Shown: in pieces, positions 18,301 through 26,619 of the stretch
How the letters are laid out: the number at the start of each line of letters is the position of its first letter
How positions within the stretch are numbered: position 1 is the first letter of the stretch
Assembly: GCF_001017435.1 (NCBI RefSeq)
Contig: NZ_CP011371.1
Span: 2,046,001 to 2,110,000 of the forward strand
Source of the DNA: Caldimonas brevitalea
Lineage (GTDB): Bacteria; Pseudomonadota; Gammaproteobacteria; Burkholderiales; Burkholderiaceae_C
Reading direction: 5' to 3'
Length of the DNA: 64,000 bases
Made by a program: the position numbers and the translations under genes
Notes under the pieces: model-generated
Seen by the model: only the letters and a program-made list of their open reading frames with translations
Database searches by the model: none
What the model was told of the DNA's origin: nothing

Positions 18301-20223
18301 AGTGGTCGACTGGCGCAAGCCGAGAACCGGGATGCCAAGCTGCAGTGGTTCTACGACGAAGCCGGCAACCTGGTGCGCGAGCACCACCACTACCAGGGCG
18401 AGTTCCACGCTGAAAAACGCACGGCGGTCTGGCGCCACCGTTACGACGAGCTCAACCAGCGCATCGGCACGACGCGGCCCGGGGGGCACACGCTCGAGTG
18501 GCTGACCTATGGGGCCGGCCATGTGCACGGGCTGATGCTCGACGGCCAGGACGTCGTGGGTTTTGAGCGTGACGCCTTGCACCGCGAAGTGCACCGGTTG
18601 CAGGCCAACGGCCTGGAGCAGCGACAGCGCTTCGACCCAGTCGGCCGGCTACTGGAGCAGCAGGTGGCGCGGCCCCAGCATCTGGGGGGAGCCCAGAACG
18701 GCGAGGGGGACTTCACCTACCGCGATGGGGCCGAGATCGGCACGTTGGCGGCGATACGGCGCCGCTACCGCTATAACGAGGCGGGGCAGCTCAGCACCAT
18801 CACTGACAGCCGTCGTGGCCACATCGACTACCGCTATGACCCGGTGGGTCGGCTGCTGCAAGCGAACAGCGCGCTGGGGGCGGAGACGTTTGCGTTTGAC
18901 CCCGCCGGGAACATCGCGGTGCCCACAGATGACACGGCCCGTGAGGCCCACGCTTCCGTCTCGAGGGTGTTGGACAACCTGCTGAAAGACTACGCGGGGA
19001 CCACTTACCGATACGACGAGCGCGGCCACCTGGTCGAGCGTGTGCAGGGCGGCCAGCGCTCGCGGTTCGAGTGGGATGGTTTTGGGCGATTGGTCCGGGC
19101 GATCACGCCACGGGGCGTGACGCACTTCTGCTACGACCCCTTGGGGCGGCGGCTGGGCAAGCGGAGTGATGCGGGCGTTGCGAACGACGGTAGTGCGCAA
19201 GCACTGGAGACGGCCACGTTGTATGGCTGGGACGGCGACACGCTCGCTTTTGAGACACGCGGCCCCTCTGCAGGAAACCCGGACGGTGTACTCACAGTTC
19301 ACTACGTCTACGAGCCGGGCCATTTCGCGCCGCTGCTACAGGTGAGGCGAGGTGTCGCGCTGCAGCTGCCGCCGACGACCGACGTGAAGGCCTTGATGGC
19401 GCGCAACGGCGGTGCCTATGACGTCGACCTGGACCCGCTATGGAACGGCGAGCTGGACGAGCAGGTGGTGCCGTTTGCCGAGGAAGAGATCGCCTTCTAC
19501 CAGTGTGATCACCTCGGCACGCCGCAGGAGCTGACGGACCACCAAGGGCAGGTGGCCTGGGCCGCTCAGTACAAGGCCTGGGGTGAGGCGAAGGAGGTGA
19601 TCAGTGCGGCGGCGCGCAAGGCCGGGATCGCCAATCCGCTGCGGTTCCAGGGGCAGTATTTTGATGAAGAGACCGGGCTGCACTACAACCGGTATCGGTA
19701 CTACGACCCATCGTCAGGCCGGTTTGTCTCGAAGGATCCGATCAAGCTGCAGGGCGGGGTGAACCTTCACCGGTTTGCGGCCAATCCCGTCCAGTGGATC
19801 GATCCGCTTGGACTTGCTCCCGGAAAGGCCATTGTTCGCCAATACCATGGGGACGGGAGAACCGGACATTACACGGTCGAAGTGATCGAACCTTCCACGG
19901 CGTCCCGCATGCACACGCACCAGGTGCAACTGAACAAAGCACTGGACACCACGATCGTCGACGAACGTAGGCGCAGAGTGATGGACGAAGACAGTATCGT
20001 TCACAGCGCCGAGATCCCGTTGCCAGACGCAGACTCGGCTCACAAGTACCAGCGCTCTCAAATCGGGAAGGACACAGGAACCTACGACGTCCATACCAAC
20101 AGTTGTCTGACCCACGTCGCCAATGTCCTGCGGGCAGGAGGAGAGCCGGTTCCCGAAGGCGCGGGAGGACAGATGCGGTACATGAGGAAGAAGGGGTTCA
20201 AAGTCAAAACATCAGAAGACTGA
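15337..20223 (+). CDS. Rhs polymorphic toxin 1 (type VI effector)
   Basis: A 1628-residue Rhs protein. The N-terminal region (residues 1-330) has two hydrophobic stretches (VIGNIMALIDAVMDVVRVV and LGINLIGVIPVPLGM), as in Rhs effectors that ride on VgrG. A DUF6531-type segment begins near SISFATGAESFTHTDF. YD repeats fill about residues 480-1350, and the RHS core ends with the signature FDEETGLHYNRYRYYDP and DPLGL at 1489-1493. The 135-residue tip after DPLGL is AT-richer and unrelated to that of the second Rhs protein. Two immunity-like genes follow. The ATG at 15337 was chosen because the conserved N-terminus starts there; the frame stays open further left only in the shadow of vgrG. Confidence 0.93.
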   Translation: MSEPKQTPAAEREPQIAVVPLSAIAQEDVGAGAAAFDKWLRKISHDYVTLERLSTVAGGLPVIGNIMALIDAVMDVVRVVEKYAKKEAAHFLDWVSLGINLIGVIPVPLGMSAARMSLRPALHLVRQQLARGTQNLGEALVAVLVTHLNARIAGEIETFVDKAMGQLPGILEKCAQKTDEIADSLVDVLNRCIGNKPLFDVAPPVTAESQVHNPKVESTWGRMLGAMARTQKRAANYVARKATHRLPEAAKAGVTGVIAALTRMKGEFRATLTGLANENTEQGIQWLLKRLLDAVRRHKTPRAAMVPAHKGAEVKQDKPGYALETVGKQAPARKAPKPNRACPAESATAHSISFATGAESFTHTDFVLRAPLPIEWSRTYRSDLGAYDQGNLGARWVTPYSTRVDVQGEGRQRGLVYHGVDGRSHRYPWLEVGHRHHDAVEEITLTRLTEGLLVLDFGKPKPEGQPSDWRESYELVDTCAGKVKTHGRQHFRLAALHGRNGVSIGLRYDHHVAGEQVLSDIVSKQGEDILAHVGVQPDAESGRFVALWEIKDGQLVRQLAAYDYDADGDLVQAQDENAAAWRYQYQDHLVTRYTDRTGRGMNLAYDGTGPHAKAIREWADDGSFDTRLEWDPNIRLTYVTDALGHETWHYYDIDGYPYRVVHPDHREEWFFRDAAKNVTRHIHPDGSTDDYRYDTFGHLVCQVRADGSEIHFEYDAAGRLTGIRDPEGGIWKRDYDPKGRLTEETDPRGHKTQYAYDAAGRLVKVTDAKGGVKKLAYTADGQLTRYTDCSSRSTQWEYDERGRVLKKTDAAGNVTQYRYTPISAEALARATAGEDNHPGRLEAMTHADGSAEQFQFDAEGRLLVYRDALQRSTRYRYTAAGLVAERIDALGQQLGYRWDARGRLLELRNENDQAYRFRYDAVGRLLEEVGFDEQRTEYRYDDATGVLAEVIEPGLRKHLAFDRMGRLVQRKATLQGQDEQVETFSYHPSGRLAQAENRDAKLQWFYDEAGNLVREHHHYQGEFHAEKRTAVWRHRYDELNQRIGTTRPGGHTLEWLTYGAGHVHGLMLDGQDVVGFERDALHREVHRLQANGLEQRQRFDPVGRLLEQQVARPQHLGGAQNGEGDFTYRDGAEIGTLAAIRRRYRYNEAGQLSTITDSRRGHIDYRYDPVGRLLQANSALGAETFAFDPAGNIAVPTDDTAREAHASVSRVLDNLLKDYAGTTYRYDERGHLVERVQGGQRSRFEWDGFGRLVRAITPRGVTHFCYDPLGRRLGKRSDAGVANDGSAQALETATLYGWDGDTLAFETRGPSAGNPDGVLTVHYVYEPGHFAPLLQVRRGVALQLPPTTDVKALMARNGGAYDVDLDPLWNGELDEQVVPFAEEEIAFYQCDHLGTPQELTDHQGQVAWAAQYKAWGEAKEVISAAARKAGIANPLRFQGQYFDEETGLHYNRYRYYDPSSGRFVSKDPIKLQGGVNLHRFAANPVQWIDPLGLAPGKAIVRQYHGDGRTGHYTVEVIEPSTASRMHTHQVQLNKALDTTIVDERRRRVMDEDSIVHSAEIPLPDADSAHKYQRSQIGKDTGTYDVHTNSCLTHVANVLRAGGEPVPEGAGGQMRYMRKKGFKVKTSED
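19816..20223 (+). other. C-terminal toxin tip of Rhs 1
   Basis: About 135 residues after DPLGL. A His-containing strand (GRTGHYTVEVIEP) is followed by THQVQL and, near the end, the motif TNSCLTHVANVLRAGG. A His followed later by an N-x-C at the start of a helix is reminiscent of circularly permuted NlpC/P60 (LRAT-like) cysteine hydrolases, which includes several bacterial toxin families. This assignment is inference from a short pattern. The tip is visibly less GC-rich than the core, as expected for a horizontally exchanged module. Confidence 0.5.
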
Positions 20224-20268
20224 CCGGACAGTATTCACGTCAACGCAGCACGTAATGTGTCTTAAGAC

Positions 20269-20598
20269 ATGAGCTACATCATTTGCGAGAAGCACGGCGG
20301 CAAGATCGGTGAACAGGTATCCCGTTCTGTCAGGGCCGCGATCATGGGTGGCGAGCCACCTAGAAGAATTATCCCGGTCACATTGCGAATCGACGATCTG
20401 GAGATCCCGTCTTACATCGGCGAGTGGGAGGTGGAGCAATTCGAGAAGCTGCTCGAAGCGAAGCTGACCCAGGGTAAATTTTTTGATATCTTGACGGATG
20501 AAAAGCTGGACGCTTTCCTCGAAACCACAACTGTGGTGTGTATGGGATGTTTGAAGGACTACCTCGCCAGAGGAAACGAATCCGCAGGGGCGACATGA
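20269..20598 (+). CDS. Candidate immunity protein 1 for the Rhs 1 toxin
   Basis: A 109-residue protein of unknown family, 45 bases behind the Rhs 1 stop. Its sequence begins with MSYIICEKHGGKIGEQVS and ends with TTVVCMGCLKD. The first Cys/His pair and the final CxxC could bind zinc. It is clearly paralogous to the protein encoded at 20760: both share C-x-KHG-x-K-x-G-x-x-VS at the front, an acidic DE-x-L in the middle and TVVC-x-x-CLKD at the end. Small size, position directly after an Rhs toxin and duplication with divergence are typical of immunity genes. The target and fold are unknown. Confidence 0.6.
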   Translation: MSYIICEKHGGKIGEQVSRSVRAAIMGGEPPRRIIPVTLRIDDLEIPSYIGEWEVEQFEKLLEAKLTQGKFFDILTDEKLDAFLETTTVVCMGCLKDYLARGNESAGAT

Positions 20599-20622
20599 CG
20601 CCTTTTCTTGTTTTCCATCTGA

Positions 20623-20763
20623 ACAGACGAGCACGAGCAAGAGTGTTATCCGCCTGACGCGCGTCGTGCAGGCGGAGTAGTTGCCTCTGAAGACCCCAGG
20701 AAGCAGGGCGCGTATTTCAAGCAGCAGGGGTTCGAACCAGGTCTTGGGAGACCAAAGCAATGA
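20623..20763 (+). pseudogene. Relic tail of an older Rhs toxin tip
   Basis: A frame of 46 codons between two stops has no start of its own. It reads RRAGGVVASEDPRKQGAYFK and QQGFEPG near its end. This resembles the last residues of the Rhs 1 tip (VLRAGGEPVPEGAGGQMRYM and RKKGFK). Its TGA (20761-20763) overlaps the ATG of the following immunity gene as ATGA, the usual toxin-immunity coupling. I read it as the stump of a displaced toxin module, left behind with its immunity gene. Confidence 0.5.
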
Positions 20764-21071
20764 CCATAGTGTGTTGCCGTAAGCACGGATACAAGGGTGG
20801 GGCGAAGGTATCGAAGCTGTTGTCCGAGCGGCTGAGCCAGGGCCTCGACTTCACCGAAAACATTCGCGATTTCTCTTTCGTTTGCGATGACTACGAATGT
20901 CCCTTCTATGGCCTGAGAGAGGAAATCGATCAGATTCCGGATGACCACAGCGAGGGGGTCTTCGAGGTGCGAAGCGACGAGCGGCTCCACGAGCTGCTGA
21001 GCCGTATCACCGTTGTCTGTGTCGCTTGTTTGAAGGACGCCATGAAAGGTCTGCCACTGCCGGAGCGGTAA
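20760..21071 (+). CDS. Candidate orphan immunity protein 2, paralogue of immunity 1
   Basis: A 103-residue protein starting MTIVCCRKHGYKGGAKVS and containing TVVCVACLKD near its end. It shares the Cys/His and CxxC pattern of the protein at 20269 and probably the same fold, but differs strongly in between, as expected for immunity proteins matched to different toxin variants. The ATG overlaps the stop of a relic toxin tail. It would protect against a toxin that this strain no longer encodes in full, as known for orphan immunity genes in Rhs and CDI loci. Confidence 0.55.
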   Translation: MTIVCCRKHGYKGGAKVSKLLSERLSQGLDFTENIRDFSFVCDDYECPFYGLREEIDQIPDDHSEGVFEVRSDERLHELLSRITVVCVACLKDAMKGLPLPER

Positions 21072-21079
21072 CAGTCAGC

Positions 21080-21181
21080 GCGGGTGCCTGTTCTGTTTTG
21101 AATGGATACATCGGCGGGGCGGATCCGTCGCGCGGCGAAGACTACGTCGACAAGGCCTTTGGTGACTCAGAGAAGGAATAA
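21080..21181 (+). pseudogene. Short coding relic before the second Rhs gene
   Basis: A frame ending in TAA at 21179-21181 reads NGYIGGADPSRGEDYVDKAF in its last third and lacks a start codon. Codon use looks natural. It could be the tail of a lost toxin or accessory protein; I cannot name the family. Confidence 0.25.
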
Positions 21182-21184
21182 CAA

Positions 21185-24100
21185 ATGAGCGAAGCGATGC
21201 CTCAGCCCTCGGGCTCCGGCGCACCTCAAGCGCGCGAGCGGCAAACCGCCATCGCGCCCCTGAACACTCTCGCCCTCGAAGACACCGGCGGTGCCGCGAA
21301 GACCTTCGACGCCTGGCTGCGTAAAGTCACCAACCACTACGTGACGTTGGAGCGGCTGCTGACGGTGGCTGGCAGTGTCCCGGTGGTGGGCAACCTGATG
21401 GCCGTCGGCGACGCCATCGTCAACGTGGTGGAGATCGTCGGCAAGTACGACCAGAAGCAGCCCGTCGAAGTGCTGGACTGGGCCGGCCTGGGCATCAACC
21501 TCGTCGGCGCCGTGCCCGCCCCCGGCACCACCGCCGCGCGCATGAGCCTGCGGCCGGTGTTTCATCTGGTCAAGCAGGAGCTGCGCAAGAAGGCCCTCGT
21601 GCAAGGGGTGGCCAACGGCCTCAAGCAGGACATCGGCGCCACGCTGGTCGCCGTGCTGATCGACCACCTGAACGACGAAATCGCGGGCGATTTCGAGACC
21701 TTCGTGCAGAAGGCGATGGGGCTGCTGAAGGAGATCCTCGACAAGTGCGCCGCGTTCATCGACGAGCTGTGCAACAACCTCATCGACGTCCTGAGGCGCT
21801 GCCGCGACAACCAGCCGCTGGTCGATCTGCGCCCACCGCCCAAGCCGCCCAAGCGCTTGCGCGACCCGAGGACAGACAGCACCTTCGAACGGATGCTCGC
21901 GGCGGCCAAGGAAGCGGCTGAGGAATTCGATCGGACCGTGTCCAACACCGCCATCAAAGCGGTCAACACCGGCGCCAGTGCTGCGCTGTACTTCCTGGAC
22001 GAGGCGGACAAGCAAAGGCTCAACACCGCCATCGCGCAGCTCACCGACCTTAAGCAGGGCTTCCGCAGCGCCACCGCGCGGCTGTGCGACACCGGCGTCG
22101 AGATGAGCATGATGTGGATGCTCGTCCGGCTGATGCAGGCGCTGGCGAACCGCAAGAAGCGCGGTGGCAGCGTCTCCTTGAACGCCGAGAAAGGCGCCCA
22201 ACATCACGCCGACAAGCCCGGCGGCACGGTGGACGGCACCAACAGCCAAGTGCCGCCCCGGCAGGCTCCCAACGACTGCAAGGCCTGCGCATCCAAAAGC
22301 AAGACCGGCGGCTCGATCAGCTTCGCCACCGGTGCCGAGAGTTTTACCCACACCGACTTCGTGCTGAACGCGGCGCTGCCGATCGAGTGGAGCCGCACCT
22401 ACCGCAGCGACCTCGGCGCTTACGACCAGGGCCCCCTCGGCGCCCGCTGGTTGACGCCCTACAGCACCCGCGTCGACGTGCAGGGTGAAGGCCGTCATCG
22501 CGGCCTGGTCTACCACGGGGCCGACGGCCGCAGCCACCGCTATCCCTGGCTCGAAGTGGGGCAGAGCCACCGCGACCCAGTGGAAGAGATCACGCTCACG
22601 CGGCTGACCGAAGGCCTGCTGGTGCTGGACTTCGGCAAGCCGAAACCCGAGGGGCAGCCGAGCGACTGGCGCGAGAGCTACGAACTGGTCGACACCTGCG
22701 CCGCCAAGGTGAAGACACATGGCCGCCAGCACTTCCGCCTGGCGGCGTTGCACGGCACCCATGGCGCGTCCATCGGCCTGCGCTACGACCATCACGTGGC
22801 CGGCGAACAAGTGCTCAGCGACATCGTGAGCAAGCAGGGTGAGGCAACCTTGGCGCACGTCGGCGTGCAGCCCGACGCCGAGAGCGGTCGCATCCTCACG
22901 CTGTGGGAGATCAAAGACGGCCAGCTGGTGCGCCAGCTCGCCGCCTACGACTATGACCCCCACGGCGACCTCATCCAGGCGCAGGACGAAAACGCCGCCG
23001 CGTGGCGCTACGAGTACCAGTACCACCTCGTCACCCGCTACACCGACCGCACCGGCCGCGGCATGAACCTGCGCTACGACGGCACCGGCGTCAACGCCAA
23101 GGCGGTACACGAGTGGGCCGACGACCGTAGCTTCGAGACGCGGCTGGAGTGGGACCGGAACATCCGCTTGACCTACGTCACCGACGCACTGGGCCAGGAG
23201 ACCTGGGTCTACTACGACATCGACGGTTATCCCTACCGCACCATCCACCCGGATCAGCGTGAGGAATGGTTCTTCCGGGACAACGCGAAGAACCTGACGC
23301 GCCATGTCCACCCGGACGGCAGTGCGGACCACTACCGCTACGACGAACACGGCAACCTGATCCAGCACGTGCGAGCCGACGGTAGTCGGGTGCATTTCGA
23401 GTACGACACTGCCCATCGGCTGACCGGCGTGATGGACCCCGACGGCGGCGTTTGGAGGCGCGACTACGACCCGCAGGGCCGCCTGACCGAAGAGACCGAT
23501 CCGCGGGGCAACAAGACCCAGTACGCCTACGACAAAGCCGGGCGGCCGACCAAGGTGACCGACGCCAAGGGCGGCACGAAGAAGTTGGCCTACACCGCCA
23601 GCGGGCAACTGGCGCGCTACACCGACTGCTCGGGGCGCACGACACAGTGGGAATACGACGCACAAGGGCGGCTCGTGAAGAGCATCGACGCGACCGGCCA
23701 AGAAACGAGATACCGCTACACCCCGGTCACGGCTGAAACCCTGCACCGAGCGCAGCAAGCCGAGGACCGCGGCAACCACCCGGGGCAGTTGGAAGCGCTG
23801 ATCTATGCCGACGACAGCGAAGATCACCTATGTCACGACGCTGAAGGGCGGCTGCTGATCCATACCGATGCGCTGAAGCGCACCACAGCCTACAGTTACA
23901 CGGCCGCCGGCCTCGTTCGGCAGCGTATTGACGCGCTGGGCCAGCGGCTGGGTTACCGGTGGGACAGGCTGGGCCGGCTCGCCGAACTGCGCAACGAGAA
24001 CGACCAGCCCTACAGCTTCCGCTACGACCCAGTCGGCCAGTTGCTGGCGGAAACCGGCTTCGACGGCAAGACCACCGAATACCGCTACGACGACGCCACC

Positions 24101-26104
24101 GGTATCCTGCAAGCCGTGGTCGACGGCAGCGTCACCACCCAGCTTGAGTTCGACCCGATGGGCCGACTGCTCCAGCGCAAAGCCAAAGCCCCCGGCAGAG
24201 ACGAGCAGGTCGAGAGCTTCACCTACTACCCGGGCGGGCAACTCTGCGAAGCCAAGAACGAGCACGCCAAGCTGCAATGGTTCTACGACCCAGCGGGCAA
24301 CCTCGTGCGGGAGCACCACCACTACCACGGCGAGCACTTCCCCGAAAAGTGCACCGCGGTGTGGCACCACCGCTATGACGAGATGAACCAGCGGGTGGGG
24401 ACCACCCGCCCGGACGGCCACAAGCTGGAATGGCTGACCTACGGTTCGGGCCACGTGCACGGGCTGGTGCTGGACGGACAGGACGTCCTGGGCTTCGAAC
24501 GCGATGCGCTGCACCGCGAGGTGTACCGATCGCAGGGCAACGGGCTCGAGCAGAGCCAGCGTTACGACCCGGTCGGCAGGCTGCTGGAGCAGCAGGTCAA
24601 GCCCAGCGGCCATCGCATGCCTGTCGAGATGGACGTGGCGTACAAGAACCTCCACAACGGTACCGGTAGCGGGGCGGCCGCAATCCTGCGGCGCTACCGG
24701 TACGACAAGGCGGGCCAGCTCGATCACATCGAGGACAGCCGCCGCGGGCGGCTCGAGTACCGCTACGACCCGGTGGGACGCCTGCTGCAGGCCACGAGCG
24801 TGCTGGGCAAGGAGGTCTTCGCCTTCGACCCGGCAGGCAATATTGCGCCGGCCCACGACCCGGACGCCGCACAGCGTCCATCCGGGCCGCGCGCGGTTCC
24901 CAAGCTGCTGGACAACCTTCTGAAGGAGTACGCGGGTACGAGTTACCGCTACGACGAGCGCGGCAACCTGGTCGAGCGTGTGCACTTCGGGCAGCGCTCG
25001 GGGTTCGCGTGGGATGCGTTCAATCGCATGACCAAGGCCAACACACCCGAGGGCAACACGAGCTTCGCCTACGACCCCCTCGGGCGTCGCATCTTGAAGC
25101 GCAGCGAACGGAACAACCCGCACGGCGGTGCGCCGCTGGTCGAGACCACTGTGTTCGGCTGGGACGGGGACACCCTGGCTTTTGAAAGCCGGCAGCCACA
25201 GGGCCAGCATTCAGGGCAAACCCAGACGGTGCACTACATACACGAGCCGGGTGGGTTCGTGCCCTTGCTGCAGGCGCGCAGGAGTGGAGCCGTTCAGCTT
25301 TGCCCCACCACGGATGTGAAGGCATTGATGACCGCCAACGGGGGTGAGTACCACACTGAACTAGACCCTCTGTGGAACGGCGAGCTTGAGGCCGAGGCGG
25401 TGCCGTTCGACAAGGCGGAGATCGTGTTCTACCAGTGCGATCACCTCGGCACGCCGCAAGAGTTGACGGATCACGAGGGAAAGATCGCTTGGGCCGCGCA
25501 ATACAAGGCTTGGGGGTTGGCGAAGGCCGTCATCGGCGAGGCGGCGAGGAAGGCCGGCCTCAGTAATCCGATTCGGTTCCAAGGGCAATATTTCGACGAA
25601 GAGACAGGGCTGCACTACAACAGGTATCGGTACTACGATCCTGTCACCGGAAGATTTGCCAGCAAGGATCCGATTGGATTGATCGGTGGCACTAATCTGC
25701 ATGAATTCGCGCCGAATACGACCGCATGGACGGATCCTCTTGGGTTGGCAAGAAGCTCCAAGGCTGGCCGATATCACGGCAAGAAGCCGAAGTACACTAA
25801 CCCCGGGCACCATGATCCTTCATCCGGCGGATTTAGAGGCAGCAGCGGTGGGCGAAAGACGTCCGTGCTCCCATGCCATCACGAAGAATTGGCGAAGCGC
25901 TCCATTCCAGACGCCGATGGCCACCACTGGTATGCAGTAGATGAACTAGGTGTCTACCATCGTTTCGGAAACAGTAACGATGGAACCATGCACTGGAACG
26001 GCGATTCGACCCAGAATGGGGGTTTCCCCGTTCCACCCGCAGTCAAAAAGAGACTCGATCAGATTCACAAAGACGGGAAGTCGGTAAAGAGATGCAAGAG
26101 CTAA
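21185..26104 (+). CDS. Rhs polymorphic toxin 2 (type VI effector)
   Basis: A 1639-residue Rhs protein with the same architecture as Rhs 1. It has an N-terminal region with hydrophobic stretches (VVGNLMAVGDAIVNVVEIV, LGINLVGAVPAPG), a SISFATGAESFTHTDF segment, YD repeats and a core ending in FDEETGLHYNRYRYYDP and DPLGL at 1517-1521. The cores of the two proteins are nearly the same over long stretches, also at DNA level, so this is a tandem duplication. The 118-residue tip differs completely from that of Rhs 1. GAAGGAA precedes the ATG at 21185. The stop overlaps the next gene by 13 bases. Confidence 0.93.
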   Translation: MSEAMPQPSGSGAPQARERQTAIAPLNTLALEDTGGAAKTFDAWLRKVTNHYVTLERLLTVAGSVPVVGNLMAVGDAIVNVVEIVGKYDQKQPVEVLDWAGLGINLVGAVPAPGTTAARMSLRPVFHLVKQELRKKALVQGVANGLKQDIGATLVAVLIDHLNDEIAGDFETFVQKAMGLLKEILDKCAAFIDELCNNLIDVLRRCRDNQPLVDLRPPPKPPKRLRDPRTDSTFERMLAAAKEAAEEFDRTVSNTAIKAVNTGASAALYFLDEADKQRLNTAIAQLTDLKQGFRSATARLCDTGVEMSMMWMLVRLMQALANRKKRGGSVSLNAEKGAQHHADKPGGTVDGTNSQVPPRQAPNDCKACASKSKTGGSISFATGAESFTHTDFVLNAALPIEWSRTYRSDLGAYDQGPLGARWLTPYSTRVDVQGEGRHRGLVYHGADGRSHRYPWLEVGQSHRDPVEEITLTRLTEGLLVLDFGKPKPEGQPSDWRESYELVDTCAAKVKTHGRQHFRLAALHGTHGASIGLRYDHHVAGEQVLSDIVSKQGEATLAHVGVQPDAESGRILTLWEIKDGQLVRQLAAYDYDPHGDLIQAQDENAAAWRYEYQYHLVTRYTDRTGRGMNLRYDGTGVNAKAVHEWADDRSFETRLEWDRNIRLTYVTDALGQETWVYYDIDGYPYRTIHPDQREEWFFRDNAKNLTRHVHPDGSADHYRYDEHGNLIQHVRADGSRVHFEYDTAHRLTGVMDPDGGVWRRDYDPQGRLTEETDPRGNKTQYAYDKAGRPTKVTDAKGGTKKLAYTASGQLARYTDCSGRTTQWEYDAQGRLVKSIDATGQETRYRYTPVTAETLHRAQQAEDRGNHPGQLEALIYADDSEDHLCHDAEGRLLIHTDALKRTTAYSYTAAGLVRQRIDALGQRLGYRWDRLGRLAELRNENDQPYSFRYDPVGQLLAETGFDGKTTEYRYDDATGILQAVVDGSVTTQLEFDPMGRLLQRKAKAPGRDEQVESFTYYPGGQLCEAKNEHAKLQWFYDPAGNLVREHHHYHGEHFPEKCTAVWHHRYDEMNQRVGTTRPDGHKLEWLTYGSGHVHGLVLDGQDVLGFERDALHREVYRSQGNGLEQSQRYDPVGRLLEQQVKPSGHRMPVEMDVAYKNLHNGTGSGAAAILRRYRYDKAGQLDHIEDSRRGRLEYRYDPVGRLLQATSVLGKEVFAFDPAGNIAPAHDPDAAQRPSGPRAVPKLLDNLLKEYAGTSYRYDERGNLVERVHFGQRSGFAWDAFNRMTKANTPEGNTSFAYDPLGRRILKRSERNNPHGGAPLVETTVFGWDGDTLAFESRQPQGQHSGQTQTVHYIHEPGGFVPLLQARRSGAVQLCPTTDVKALMTANGGEYHTELDPLWNGELEAEAVPFDKAEIVFYQCDHLGTPQELTDHEGKIAWAAQYKAWGLAKAVIGEAARKAGLSNPIRFQGQYFDEETGLHYNRYRYYDPVTGRFASKDPIGLIGGTNLHEFAPNTTAWTDPLGLARSSKAGRYHGKKPKYTNPGHHDPSSGGFRGSSGGRKTSVLPCHHEELAKRSIPDADGHHWYAVDELGVYHRFGNSNDGTMHWNGDSTQNGGFPVPPAVKKRLDQIHKDGKSVKRCKS
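25748..26104 (+). other. C-terminal toxin tip of Rhs 2
   Basis: About 118 residues after DPLGL, clearly AT-richer than the core. Notable elements are NPGHHDPSSGGFRG, KTSVLPCHHEELAKRSIPD, HHWYAVDELGVYHRFGNSND and GTMHWNGDS. The His/Asp/Asn-rich character fits a nuclease or other hydrolase. I have a memory of similar HDP...LP...YRF-x-x-SNDG...H-x-G patterns at the ends of other polymorphic toxins but cannot name the family safely. Confidence 0.5.
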
Positions 26105-26619
26105 GCTACAAGCTGGTCACGAGCCAGTCCGTCGACCGCAGCTACTGTTTTGTAGATGAGCTGGTCCTGTCGGTCTATGCTAATTCTTTCGGAGCGAGCG
26201 ACGTCACTTCCGAGGCCAAGCTGGTGCTCTCAGAAGCAGATCGTCTACTGAAACGTCTGGATCTTCAGCTTCAGCATCTCCAATTCAGCGAATCCATACT
26301 CGGCGGAAAATCAGATGCCGAATTGTTCTCCACGCTTCACCAGGCGTGCTGGGAGACAGGGGAATGGCCCGCGATCTATACGAGGGGCGACGCCCCGGAC
26401 CCAACGACTTATATTGGGTTGCCGATGGCAACAGAGATATTCGACGGGGAGGAGCTTTACGCTGTGCTGCAGCAACAAGATCTTCGCTTGATTTTCAAAG
26501 GAAGATCTGATGCCTCACCCAGAAGCACCGTTGTTGATTACGGTAGCTATTGCGGCACTTGGCGTAAGATCCGTGAAGATCTGGCAGAGAAAATTGCGCA
26601 GACAGCGGCTAGGAATTAG
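26092..26619 (+). CDS. Candidate immunity protein for the Rhs 2 toxin
   Basis: A 175-residue protein with no recognised domain. It starts inside the end of the Rhs 2 gene (13-base overlap), so it is made with the toxin. It is acidic and Leu-rich (LVLSEADRLLKRLDLQLQHL) and contains WETGEWPAIYTRG and YGSYCGTWRKIREDL. Base composition is as AT-rich as the toxin tip and unlike the rest of the window, so tip and immunity gene probably moved in together. It is unrelated to immunity proteins 1 and 2, in keeping with the different toxin. Confidence 0.6.
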   Translation: MQELSYKLVTSQSVDRSYCFVDELVLSVYANSFGASDVTSEAKLVLSEADRLLKRLDLQLQHLQFSESILGGKSDAELFSTLHQACWETGEWPAIYTRGDAPDPTTYIGLPMATEIFDGEELYAVLQQQDLRLIFKGRSDASPRSTVVDYGSYCGTWRKIREDLAEKIAQTAARN

